Below are positions 6,820-13,469 of a DNA stretch of 13,469 nt, in pieces. Origin of the DNA: Armatimonadota bacterium (GTDB lineage Bacteria > Vulcanimicrobiota > JACPDS01); assembly GCA_016183885.1 (NCBI GenBank), contig JACPDS010000072.1, forward strand, positions 1 to 13,469, read 5' to 3'. The notes under the pieces are model-generated. The model saw only the letters and a list, made by a program, of their open reading frames with translations, was not told the origin of the DNA and ran no database searches. Positions within the stretch are counted from its first letter, which is position 1. The number at the start of each line of letters is the position of its first letter. The position numbers and the translations under genes are program-made.

Positions 6820-7377
6820 TTAAACTAAATCAATATGCATATGATCGCCGGTTTTATAAGCGCTTCCGTAAATATATTCATTATAAGGCTTAAAACCTGC
6901 TTGAAGGCATAAATTTTCAACTATTTTAGATTCTTCTTTGCTTATACCTTCAACTATAAAATCTACAGCCTTTCCTAAAGCATGATTAGAATCTGAATGG
7001 GTTCCTTCGGTGGTACTGGTAATACTTACTTTCTTCCCGGGAAATTTTTCGCTGATTAACTTTTCTAAGCGTTGAAATCTTGAAGCGGTTTGAGCCTGCA
7101 TTTCATGCCCCTGATATTGAACTATTTTTTCCGGCATAATAGCCGCAATACTTTCAATATCATTTACTCCATTAGGATTCATTAAAGGATTTAAAAAGAC
7201 TAAAGGATTAAAAGAAGCGGGAGTTTGAAAATTATCAGCTATTTCCTGCCGCATAATTGCTTCAAAAGAAATCTCCGGAGGATTCAGACCGGATATTTTA
7301 GGATTTTGAATTTTAGCTTGAATTTCTTGAATGCGGTTAAGGACTGTTTTAAGGTTATCTAAATTATTATAATCCAT
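6820..7377 (-). CDS. M15-type (D-Ala-D-Ala carboxypeptidase/L,D-endopeptidase-like) zinc peptidase
   Basis: This is a 185-residue protein. The C-terminal half carries the M15 zinc signature: H132 and D139 in NHALGKAVDF, and the closing GDHMHIDL with H179 and H181. The family cleaves peptidoglycan stem peptides. The first 100 residues are helical and Gln/Asn-rich, and I recognise no domain there. No signal peptide is visible, which is odd for a wall hydrolase; it may leave by another route or act inside. The ATG at 7377 has a textbook GGAGG site 9 nt upstream. It is the first gene of the minus-strand hydrolase cluster and has a sigma70-like promoter at 7411-7439 preceded by phased TTAACA boxes. 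Confidence 0.85.
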   Translation of the reverse strand: MDYNNLDNLKTVLNRIQEIQAKIQNPKISGLNPPEISFEAIMRQEIADNFQTPASFNPLVFLNPLMNPNGVNDIESIAAIMPEKIVQYQGHEMQAQTASRFQRLEKLISEKFPGKKVSITSTTEGTHSDSNHALGKAVDFIVEGISKEESKIVENLCLQAGFKPYNEYIYGSAYKTGDHMHIDLV

Positions 7378-7410
7378 TTAATTTCCTCCTAATTAATCCT
7401 TCTATAATTA

Positions 7411-7439
7411 ATTATAATCTTAAAATTTAAATTCGTAAA
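7411..7439 (-). promoter_or_regulatory. Sigma70-like promoter of the M15 peptidase gene
   Basis: On the minus strand, TTTACG (7439-7434), a 17-bp spacer, then a perfect TATAAT (7416-7411). The -35 box is a weak match to TTGACA, as is usual for activator-dependent promoters. The nearest TTAACA box ends exactly 9 bp upstream of it. Confidence 0.65.
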
Positions 7440-7445
7440 GACATT

Positions 7446-7477
7446 TTTTGTTAAATTTTTGTTAAATATTTGTAAAT
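7446..7477 (-). promoter_or_regulatory. Proximal TTAACA box array facing the M15 gene
   Basis: Read on the minus strand there are three boxes: TTTACA (7476-7471), TTAACA (7465-7460) and TTAACA (7454-7449), each one helical turn (11 bp) from the next. This is the TT(A/T)ACA-N5 layout known for Bacillus PhoP. Its complement fits TGT(A/T)A-N5, known for WalR. The regulator here is inferred. Confidence 0.65.
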
Positions 7478-7511
7478 TTATAATTTTAATAAAGTTTATA
7501 TAAAAGACGCT

Positions 7512-7533
7512 TTTTGTTAAATATTTGTTAAAA
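7512..7533 (-). promoter_or_regulatory. Distal pair of TTAACA boxes in phase with the proximal array
   Basis: Two more TTAACA boxes on the minus strand (7531-7526 and 7520-7515), 11 bp apart. They lie 44 bp (four turns of 11) from the nearest proximal box, so all five face the same side of the helix. Confidence 0.6.
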
Positions 7534-7616
7534 TACTTTATTTTGCATGGTTTTTAGCTATATTTTCATAAAAATATCTAAATTTATTCTTTTTAAAAAT
7601 CAAGTAATTTCATTAG

Positions 7617-7660
7617 TTTTTACAAAATTTTAACAAAGATTTAACAAAATTTTAACAAAA
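7617..7660 (+). promoter_or_regulatory. Four-box TTAACA array facing the glycine-rich protein gene
   Basis: TTTACA (7619), then TTAACA at 7630, 7641 and 7652, each separated by N5 in perfect 11-bp register. As in the opposite array, the variant TTTACA is the outermost box. The last box ends 9 bp before TTTACT at 7667, mirroring the minus-strand promoter. Likely a binding site for an OmpR-family response regulator dimer pair. Confidence 0.7.
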
Positions 7661-7666
7661 TTAATA

Positions 7667-7692
7667 TTTACTTTTTAAAATTAGTCGTGATA
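7667..7692 (+). promoter_or_regulatory. Shared 26-bp promoter-like element, copy 2
   Basis: Matches the element at 2522-2547 in 24 of 26 bases, differing only at the first and third of the three central bases. It ends 39 bp before the ATG at 7732. It follows the four-box array directly, while copy 1 has no such array, so the two elements are separable signals. Confidence 0.6.
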
Positions 7693-7731
7693 TCAAGACT
7701 AGAAGAATAAAAAAATAAGGAGGAACTTATT

Positions 7732-8541
7732 ATGGAACAAATTCAATCTTCTCAAAACGGAATGACCGGCGGAATGCTGGAAATGAAACGGCCCTTTATT
7801 TCTAATTTTAAACCGCTCCTCTGGATTCTTCCCGTTGCAGGGGCAGTAATCGGGTCATTATTATTTCCCGGTCCGGGAACAGCTGGAGGTATGGCGGCAG
7901 GCACAGGAATAGCAAGTTTATTGGGGGCAGGATTAACTACCGGCCGCATAATCGGCGGCGCCATAGGGCCAGGAACGGCAATAGCCGGAAATGCCTATAT
8001 CAGCAATGCCGAACACAAAGCTATGCAAGAAACTTTACGGCCAATGTTCAATAAAACGCAAAATGAAACTAATACAGGATTAAGCCAAATGAAGGAGCAA
8101 ATGCAGCGCATGGGAAATACTGGACAAACCTTTGTTAATTATCCTCAACAATATCCTCAACAAACAATAAATGATCTTAAAGATAAGAGATCTCCAAAAA
8201 CATATTCTTCTCAATCTTTAAAAGATGAAAATATTTCTCCAAAAATACAATCTGCCGATTCAAACGGTTCTTTAAAGCAGGTTAATCAAGCATCTCCGGA
8301 AGAAGAAGCTTTTAAACAACAATTAGCAGAGATGAGGAGAAAAACTTTAAAAATGATGGAAGCTCAACTGTCTAGTTTAATGAATTCCAATTTTTTTTCT
8401 GGAAATTATGGATATTCACCACTTACTTATATGGGCGGCTCATTTGGGATGAGTCCGTTTATGACTCCTATGTTTGGCAAAGAAATGCCTAACTTTTTTA
8501 ATCCTATGCTTATGTCTAATAACAATTTATTGAAAGATTAA
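7732..8541 (+). CDS. Glycine-rich, probably membrane-inserted protein of unknown function
   Basis: I do not recognise this 269-residue protein. After a hydrophilic Met/Gln-rich start (1-27), residues 28-88 form a long hydrophobic stretch full of glycine and small residues (GAVIGSLL, GGMAAGTGIASLLGAG, GGAIGPGTAIAG). This looks like a glycine-zipper type of membrane segment, perhaps two helices. Residues 95-215 are polar, Gln/Lys/Ser-rich and partly helical. The last 50 are rich in Met, Phe, Asn and Gly with repeated MSPF/MTPMF patterns. There is no cleavable signal peptide. The ribosome site is strong (AAGGAGGAA). The promoter region combines a four-box TTAACA array with the 26-bp element. It diverges from the hydrolase cluster, suggesting an envelope role; that is inference. 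Confidence 0.82.
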   Translation: MEQIQSSQNGMTGGMLEMKRPFISNFKPLLWILPVAGAVIGSLLFPGPGTAGGMAAGTGIASLLGAGLTTGRIIGGAIGPGTAIAGNAYISNAEHKAMQETLRPMFNKTQNETNTGLSQMKEQMQRMGNTGQTFVNYPQQYPQQTINDLKDKRSPKTYSSQSLKDENISPKIQSADSNGSLKQVNQASPEEEAFKQQLAEMRRKTLKMMEAQLSSLMNSNFFSGNYGYSPLTYMGGSFGMSPFMTPMFGKEMPNFFNPMLMSNNNLLKD

Positions 8542-8586
8542 AATTGCAAGGCTGGGGGATGCGGAATTCATCCACCCCCTCCAATT
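8542..8586 (+). other. Long hairpin in the spacer between two unknown genes
   Basis: GGGGGATG (8554-8561) pairs with CATCC-A-CCC (8569-8577) with one bulge. Outer AATTG (8542-8546) pairs with CAATT (8582-8586). No T run follows, so it is not a standard terminator. It may be a weak terminator, attenuator or mRNA processing site reducing expression of the next gene. Confidence 0.5.
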
Positions 8587-8638
8587 CAATATAAAAATTA
8601 AATAAAAGTTTAATTTAAAAAAAGGGGGATTAATTATT

Positions 8639-9442
8639 ATGGAATGTCAAGTTTGTTCTTATAAAAATATTTATGAAAATATTTGTCAAAATTGTTTAAG
8701 TTTTTTAGATTCTAAATTAATTCCTCTTCCTATTATAGATTTTTGCATACAACTTTGTAAAAAAATTTATTTGAAAAAAATTTCTAATTTAGAATTTAAA
8801 GCTGAATTATTAAAACTTAAAGTTCATCAAAAAAGATGCCGCAAAGAATTTAATAAAATTCAAATTAATCACCAATCGGCAGAACCTTTAAAATATGCTA
8901 AAAGTCTTGCCCGGGAAGGACTTAAACTTTTCGAAGAAGGCCTTAAATTATTAGAAAATTTCCTGATAGAAAGAAAGAAAAACTTCTTAAAAGAAGGCTT
9001 GGAAATTTTAGTTTCATCTGCCAAAAAATTTATTTATTTAGATGTATTAGTTGATTACGCTAAAGATTTTTTTGAATTTTCCAAGACTAAAAATATAAAG
9101 ATTAATTTAAACGAAGAATTAAATAATTTTCCTCAGAGTTCTAAATTTGTAGAATTAAAAGAAAAAGCTTATCTTATGTTAGATCGAGAATTATCTGTCG
9201 AAGAGTTTTTTAAATTTCATAAAAATTTAAAAGAAAATATCCTTAAAGCCTATTTACAATTAAAAAATACTAAACTTCCTTCCAAAGTTAAAGATGAAAA
9301 TTATATTCTTTTAGAAGAAGGTTTAAAACTTTATTTAGAGGGTTTAAATATAATCGAAGATTATAAAAATATTCAAGATTCAAATTATATTTTCGAAGGA
9401 TTAAAATTAGCCTTTTTGACAAATTTTTTGAGCTTCTTTTAA
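8639..9442 (+). CDS. Zinc-ribbon protein with internal helical duplication, unknown function
   Basis: The 267-residue protein opens with CxxC (C3, C6) and CxxC (C16, C19), a short treble-clef or zinc-ribbon module. The rest is nearly all predicted helix. The motif EGLKL and close variants occurs at 93, 100 and 119, and again at 227, 234 and 253. Both triplets have identical 7- and 19-residue steps, so residues about 90-124 and 224-258 are a gapless duplication 134 residues apart. The ribosome site is AAAGGGGGA. It follows the glycine-rich gene by 97 bp and probably shares its transcript. Its last 12 codons, including the stop, overlap the end of folC on the other strand. I recognise no family; a scaffold or regulatory adaptor is conceivable. 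Confidence 0.78.
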   Translation: MECQVCSYKNIYENICQNCLSFLDSKLIPLPIIDFCIQLCKKIYLKKISNLEFKAELLKLKVHQKRCRKEFNKIQINHQSAEPLKYAKSLAREGLKLFEEGLKLLENFLIERKKNFLKEGLEILVSSAKKFIYLDVLVDYAKDFFEFSKTKNIKINLNEELNNFPQSSKFVELKEKAYLMLDRELSVEEFFKFHKNLKENILKAYLQLKNTKLPSKVKDENYILLEEGLKLYLEGLNIIEDYKNIQDSNYIFEGLKLAFLTNFLSFF

Positions 9443-10663
9443 AGCTAAGCGGTGATTTAAAATTACCTCTACCTTATCAGAGTATTTTTTAGCCAATTTT
9501 GCCAAAAGTCGGGGTTTGCAAACTTCTCTATTATATCCAGCTTTAAAAGAGGTGCATAAAATTACTTTGCTTAAACAGGCTAAAATTTTTATAATTTTTT
9601 TCCAGTCTTTATCAGCTAAAATTCCTATAATTAAAATTATTTTTTTCTCAGGATATACTTTTTTCAAGGTATTTGCCAGAGCATAAATTTTATGAGGATT
9701 ATGCGCTCCGTCTAAAATAATTAAAGGATTTTTTTTGACTTGTTCAAAACGCAAGGGAAATTTAACTTTTTCTAAAGATTTAAAGATAGATTTTTCGGGA
9801 ATAAAGAAACTCTTTTTAATTAATAAACCCGCGCAGGCTAAGGCTAAAGAAGCGTTTTCCGCCTGATGCTCTCCAATTAAAGAAAGTTTTAAATTTTTGT
9901 ATTTTTTCCCAAAACCCTCCCATGAAAAAATACTTCCTTTTGAATTTAACGTTTTTATCTGCCAGTTAAAATTTTTTCCCGCGTAAAAAAAACTAACTTT
10001 TTTCTTTAAGCAATTTTGTTCAATAATCACTTTTATTTCCTTTTTCTGCTCCGCGCTTAAACAAATGCTTTTAGTTTTTATAATTCCGGCTTTTTCGCGG
10101 GCAATTTCCTTTAAACTTTTCCCGAGCAAATTAGTGTGGTCAAAATCAATTTTAGTTAAAATAGAAATTAAAGGAGAAGGAATTACATTGGTAGCATCCA
10201 ATTTCCCGCCTAATCCGGCTTCCAAAATAACTAAATCTAAATTATTTTCAGCAAAATATTCAAAAGCCGCGCTTAAAATTACTTCAAAACTTGTTGGGTA
10301 TCCAAAATTTTCTTTTAAAGTGAATTCTTCGATCTTAGGTTTTAAATTTAAGATTAAATTGCTAAATTCCAAAGCCTTGATTTCTTTATTATTGATAATT
10401 AAACTTTCTCGAGGCGAAATTAAGTAAGGAGAAGTAAATAAGCCTGTTCTAAAACCGGCTCTTGTTAAAATGGAATTCAGAATAACAGCCGTTCCCCCTT
10501 TTCCGCTTGTTCCGGCAATATGAATATAAGAAAGTTTATCTTGAGGATTATTTATATATTTAAGAAAAGTCTTTATTCTTCTTAAGGCGAATTTTCTCCA
10601 AGTTTCAGGAGAAGAAAAACTTTCTAAAGTATTTAAATAATTTAAGGATTCTTTAAGAGACAT
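9407..10663 (-). CDS. folC: Folylpolyglutamate synthase / dihydrofolate synthase
   Basis: This Mur-ligase-family enzyme adds glutamate to dihydropteroate and/or to folates, using ATP. Its 418 residues are close to the E. coli length (about 420). The P-loop is AGTSGKGGT (50-58), where many homologs have GTNGKGS. Further marks are LEAGLGGKLDATNV, LTKIDFDHTNLLG and the REKAGIIK stretch with its usual lysine (carbamylated in family members). Next come GEHQAENASLALA and, at the C-terminal domain, ILDGAHNPH. It is the last gene of recJ-apt-folK-folC, 16 bp after folK, with no clear ribosome site, so coupling is likely. The 3' end overlaps the convergent zinc-ribbon gene by 36 bp. Confidence 0.93.
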   Translation of the reverse strand: MSLKESLNYLNTLESFSSPETWRKFALRRIKTFLKYINNPQDKLSYIHIAGTSGKGGTAVILNSILTRAGFRTGLFTSPYLISPRESLIINNKEIKALEFSNLILNLKPKIEEFTLKENFGYPTSFEVILSAAFEYFAENNLDLVILEAGLGGKLDATNVIPSPLISILTKIDFDHTNLLGKSLKEIAREKAGIIKTKSICLSAEQKKEIKVIIEQNCLKKKVSFFYAGKNFNWQIKTLNSKGSIFSWEGFGKKYKNLKLSLIGEHQAENASLALACAGLLIKKSFFIPEKSIFKSLEKVKFPLRFEQVKKNPLIILDGAHNPHKIYALANTLKKVYPEKKIILIIGILADKDWKKIIKILACLSKVILCTSFKAGYNREVCKPRLLAKLAKKYSDKVEVILNHRLALKEAQKICQKG

Positions 10664-10679
10664 TTTAATTTTTTAAAAA

Positions 10680-11174
10680 TTAAGAGATTTTGTTTATTAT
10701 TTGTTCGCTTTTTTTCGTTAGATTTTTAGCAATTTCTCGATAAGCTTTTCCGCTCTTTAGGTCTCGAAGGCGGGGAGCAATTTCCAATAAAGGTATTAAT
10801 ACAAAGAGTCTTTTGTTAATGCCGTGATGAGGAATAATTAATTTTTTATTATTAAAATTTTCTTTTTCATATATCAGCAAATCCAAATCAATAATCCGCG
10901 GAGCCATATAAAAAGGGCGGATTCTTCCTAATTTTTTTTCTATATTTTGCAGAAAATCAAGCAGTTCGCAAGGATTAAATTTGGTTTGAACTTTTATGAC
11001 CGCATTAATAAACCAAGGTTGATTTATATTCCCCCAAGGGGAGGTTTCATAAAAAGAAGAGGTTTTTAAGATTTTTATTTCTTTAGAAATTTCCAATAGA
11101 GCTTTTTTAAGATTTTCTTTCCGATTTCCTAAATTCGATCCTATTGATAAATAAGCCCGGGGAAATTTGGACAT
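10680..11174 (-). CDS. folK: 6-hydroxymethyl-7,8-dihydropterin pyrophosphokinase (HPPK)
   Basis: HPPK moves pyrophosphate from ATP onto 6-hydroxymethyl-dihydropterin, the step before dihydropteroate synthase in folate synthesis. The 164-residue length is typical of single-domain HPPK. Diagnostic motifs are LSIGSNLGNR (9-18), FYETSPWG (41-48), QPWFINAV (52-59) and the signature PRIIDLDLL (92-100), whose two Asp residues (96, 98) bind Mg. IPHHGINKRLFVLIPLLEI follows. It lies 13 bp after apt and 16 bp before folC. No strong ribosome site precedes the ATG. Pairing with folC makes functional sense, although no dihydropteroate synthase is in the window. Confidence 0.95.
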   Translation of the reverse strand: MSKFPRAYLSIGSNLGNRKENLKKALLEISKEIKILKTSSFYETSPWGNINQPWFINAVIKVQTKFNPCELLDFLQNIEKKLGRIRPFYMAPRIIDLDLLIYEKENFNNKKLIIPHHGINKRLFVLIPLLEIAPRLRDLKSGKAYREIAKNLTKKSEQIINKIS

Positions 11175-11187
11175 TTCTAAATTTTAA

Positions 11188-11700
11188 TTAATATTGTATC
11201 AAAGTAAAAATCTCATGACCATTTAAATTTTCTCTGCCTTTAAGAAAAGTCAGTTCAATCATAAAAGCCAACCCTACTATTTTGCCTCCCAACTTTTCTA
11301 CCAATTGTGCGGCGGCGCAGGAAGAACCTCCTGTAGCAATTAAATCATCTACAATTAATACTCTCTGCCCTTCTCTAATAGCATCTCGATGAATTTCTAT
11401 AACATTATTCCCATATTCCAACTCATATTCTAAAGCATAAGTATGATGCGGGAGCTTTCCTTGTTTGCGCACCGGCACAAAACATGCCCCTAAATTATAA
11501 GCTAAAGGCGCTCCAAAAATATATCCTCGAGCCTCTACCGCCACAACTACTTCTATTTTTTTATTTTGATAATATTCAGTGAATTGATCGATTACATATT
11601 TATAAGCCAATGGATCCTTTAATAAAGTGGTAATATCTCTAAAAATAATCCCTTTCTCCGGAAAATCTGGAATATCGCGGATTTTTTCTTTTAAGTTCAT
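11188..11700 (-). CDS. apt: Adenine phosphoribosyltransferase
   Basis: Salvages adenine with PRPP to give AMP and pyrophosphate. The 170-residue length and N-terminal IRDIPDFPEKGIIFRDITTLL (7-27) are classic Apt. The PRPP-binding signature is VLIVDDLIATGG (114-125), and ARGYIFGAPLA (57-67) is also typical. The GGAGG ribosome site overlaps the recJ stop codon (TAGGAGG), and the ATG is 11 bp past that stop, so expression is tied to recJ. The recJ-apt order is the same as in Bacillus, where relA follows; here folK and folC follow instead. Confidence 0.96.
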   Translation of the reverse strand: MNLKEKIRDIPDFPEKGIIFRDITTLLKDPLAYKYVIDQFTEYYQNKKIEVVVAVEARGYIFGAPLAYNLGACFVPVRKQGKLPHHTYALEYELEYGNNVIEIHRDAIREGQRVLIVDDLIATGGSSCAAAQLVEKLGGKIVGLAFMIELTFLKGRENLNGHEIFTLIQY

Positions 11701-11711
11701 CTTGCTTCCTC

Positions 11712-13469
11712 CTAAATTAATTTTTGTTTTAAAACTTCTAACTTGGGCAATTTAATAAGTTCTTCTAATTCATAAAAAGCTTTCTTTTTAGCTGAAATTT
11801 TTAAGAAATATTTAGAATTATTTAAATCATTTTGAGATTTTTCCTTTAAGATAATCCAAGTTTTTTCTTTTTCGGTTAAAAATTCCAGCAAATCCAGTTC
11901 TTTAAAAATTATTAAAGCGGTTTTTACGGTAATTTCATGAATTAAAGGATCATTAATCAATTTAACCAGTTTAAAATAATCCAAATGAACTTTAAAATGC
12001 TCTTTAGTTAATTTTTTGAGTTGAGAATAAATCTTAATTAATTTTTCTCTGGAAGGAGCTAAAATTTCTTGAATTTTTTTTTCTTTTTCCAATTCATTAT
12101 AATGGAATAAAAAGTGAATTTGCAAATTATTTATTTTTTTTATTTTTAAAACTAATTCTTCTAAACTTAAGGGGGGATGCAAATAAACTAAGTCAAAAAT
12201 TTTATCGCCTAGATTTTCATTTTGACAAATAGGAGCCACCAAGATTCTTTCTTCCCCTTTCATAAAAGCATTTTTTTTAATTTCATTTGAAAATTTTTCT
12301 TCCAAAAAATCAAATTTTTCAGTTTCTTTAAAATTACGCACCAAAATTAATCCTTGAGGTGTATGCTCTAAAATATTTTTTAAATATTTTGACTTATCAA
12401 TTAACAAGCGAGCGTCAATAATTTGAAATTCTTTATTTTTTTGATGATAAACTTGTTGAGGTTCTTTTAATAAAATATAACAAATTTTATCCGGCAGCTT
12501 TAAATCCTGCCATTCTAATTTTATATTTAAAGAGTTTTGAAAATATTCTAATTCTAAATTATAAACTAAATCATAATGAAACTCGCTTTTTATAGATTCA
12601 AAATATTCATTTTTTTTAAATCCAATTGCGGGATATAATATTCCGTCATGCTTAAAATTAGCGCGAACATGTAAAGCCGGTTTTCCGACTAATTTATGTT
12701 CTGAAATTTCTATGCCTTTAGTTAAAAATAAAGGAGGAGGATTTCCCTGCCCAAAAGGAGCTAATAATTCTAATTCTTTAAGCAAGTTTAAATTGATATC
12801 TTTAAAATTAAGTTCTAAATCAATATTTAACTCATCTTTTACTTTAGGATAATTTTTGGATAAATCTTTTAATTTATTTTTGAAATCTTCCAGTTTATCT
12901 TTTTTAAGCGAAAATCCGCCGGCGTTTTGATGCCCTCCAAAATTTTCTAATAAGTCCTTACAATTAAAGAGCATTTCAAAAATATTGTAATTACCTTTTG
13001 TCCTGGCTGAACCTTTGATTATTTCATCAGCTTCGGAAGCTAAAAAAACCGGCCGTTTTATTTTCTCAGTTATTCTGGAAGCCACAATGCCGATGATTCC
13101 CAAGTGCCAATGCCTGCTATATAAGAATAAAATTTCTTCTTCTAAAAGCGCCGGATTAAGGTATAATTTTTTTTCAATATCTTTATATATTTGAGCTTCT
13201 TCCTCTTGTCTTTCTCGATTATATTGGTTTAATTTTTCCGCCAGAATTTTCGCTTGAGTGAAATTTTCTTCCAGCATCAGTTCTACGGCTAGTTCCGCTT
13301 TATTCATTCTGCCTGCGGCATTAATCCGGGGAGCTAAAATAAAACTTAAAGCGCCGCAATTTACTTCTTTAAAAAAACTAGCTGTTTCTAATAAAGCCTT
13401 AATTCCTAAATTAGGATTTTCCTTAATTTTTTTTAACCCCTCTTTTATTAATAAACGATTCTCGCCTAA
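11712..13469 (-). CDS. recJ: Single-stranded-DNA-specific exonuclease RecJ, N-terminus beyond window
   Basis: A 5'-3' ssDNA exonuclease of recombination and mismatch repair. The frame is open to the window edge (585 codons). The ATG at 13307 is internal, since the upstream frame reads clear RecJ sequence (ENRLLIKEGLKK, then FILAPRINAAGRM running into that Met). The N-terminal DHH catalytic motifs lie outside. Visible are the DHHA1 domain with HWHLGIIGIVASRI, IKGSARTKGNYNIFEML and the NFGGHQNAGGFSL glycine-His motif. An OB-type domain near LLAPFGQGNPPPLFL follows, then about 300 further residues. With the missing part this suggests a long RecJ, of the Bacillus class (near 800 residues) rather than the E. 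coli class (577). It ends in TAG, which overlaps the apt ribosome site. Confidence 0.94.
   Translation of the reverse strand, partial: LGENRLLIKEGLKKIKENPNLGIKALLETASFFKEVNCGALSFILAPRINAAGRMNKAELAVELMLEENFTQAKILAEKLNQYNRERQEEEAQIYKDIEKKLYLNPALLEEEILFLYSRHWHLGIIGIVASRITEKIKRPVFLASEADEIIKGSARTKGNYNIFEMLFNCKDLLENFGGHQNAGGFSLKKDKLEDFKNKLKDLSKNYPKVKDELNIDLELNFKDINLNLLKELELLAPFGQGNPPPLFLTKGIEISEHKLVGKPALHVRANFKHDGILYPAIGFKKNEYFESIKSEFHYDLVYNLELEYFQNSLNIKLEWQDLKLPDKICYILLKEPQQVYHQKNKEFQIIDARLLIDKSKYLKNILEHTPQGLILVRNFKETEKFDFLEEKFSNEIKKNAFMKGEERILVAPICQNENLGDKIFDLVYLHPPLSLEELVLKIKKINNLQIHFLFHYNELEKEKKIQEILAPSREKLIKIYSQLKKLTKEHFKVHLDYFKLVKLINDPLIHEITVKTALIIFKELDLLEFLTEKEKTWIILKEKSQNDLNNSKYFLKISAKKKAFYELEELIKLPKLEVLKQKLI

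Noticed and set aside
7446..7660. TTTGTTAAA repeats as a CRISPR array or replication origin
   Set aside because: Units are 11 bp with no unique spacers, so not CRISPR. No DnaA boxes or replication genes are nearby, and the boxes are aligned with two promoters instead.
7752..7964. Minus-strand open frame opposite the glycine-rich gene
   Set aside because: Pro/Ala-rich product mirrors the Gly-rich sense strand; no ribosome site and no conserved motif.
10065..10427. Plus-strand open frame opposite folC
   Set aside because: Antisense shadow of a well-supported enzyme gene, with Lys/Ser/Ile-rich low-complexity product.
11712..13307. RecJ read as a complete 531-residue protein from the ATG at 13307
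   Set aside because: The frame upstream to the window edge encodes clear RecJ sequence ending APRINAAGRM, so that Met is internal and the gene is cut by the edge.

Overview
The window looks like a piece of an AT-rich genome from an anaerobic, probably uncultured bacterium. The evidence is a four-subunit pyruvate:ferredoxin oxidoreductase-type locus, two tRNA genes with encoded CCA ends, clear GGAGG ribosome binding sites before many genes, very AT-rich spacers and very short gaps between genes. TGA ends at least one gene (the NlpC/P60 gene), so the standard bacterial code fits. The recJ-apt neighbourhood resembles that of Firmicutes and related deep lineages. I cannot assign a phylum from sequence alone.

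Layout. Positions 1-2419 (minus strand) hold porC-porD-porA-porB, with porB cut by the window edge. Positions 2586-3011 (plus) hold a small coiled-coil protein of unknown role, followed by hairpins and an initiator tRNA-fMet (3126-3202, minus) with a consensus sigma70 promoter. Positions about 3377-5362 are richer in GC than the rest. This stretch has GC-rich hairpins, a polytopic membrane protein and a short ORF whose open frame runs straight out of tRNA-Leu(CAG) (5363-5449). It may be an acquired island or an assembly join.

Positions 5452-7377 (minus) carry three likely secreted or envelope hydrolases: an M15-type peptidase, an NlpC/P60 protein and a DA1-like HExxH peptidase. They are divergent from two unknown plus-strand genes at 7732-9442: a glycine-rich membrane-associated protein, then a zinc-ribbon protein with an internal duplication. 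Positions 9407-13469 (minus) are the housekeeping run recJ (partial)-apt-folK-folC.

The most interesting regulatory DNA is the 354-bp divergent spacer at 7378-7731. It carries nine TTAACA/TTTACA boxes in strict 11-bp phase, five facing the peptidase gene and four facing the glycine-rich protein gene. In each direction the last box ends exactly 9 bp before a TTTAC(G/T) -35-like element. This is the pattern expected for an OmpR/PhoB-family response regulator (PhoP- or WalR-like). In addition, a 26-bp element matching at 24 positions lies 38-39 bp before the start codons of two separate unknown genes (2586 and 7732), suggesting a shared promoter or regulon.
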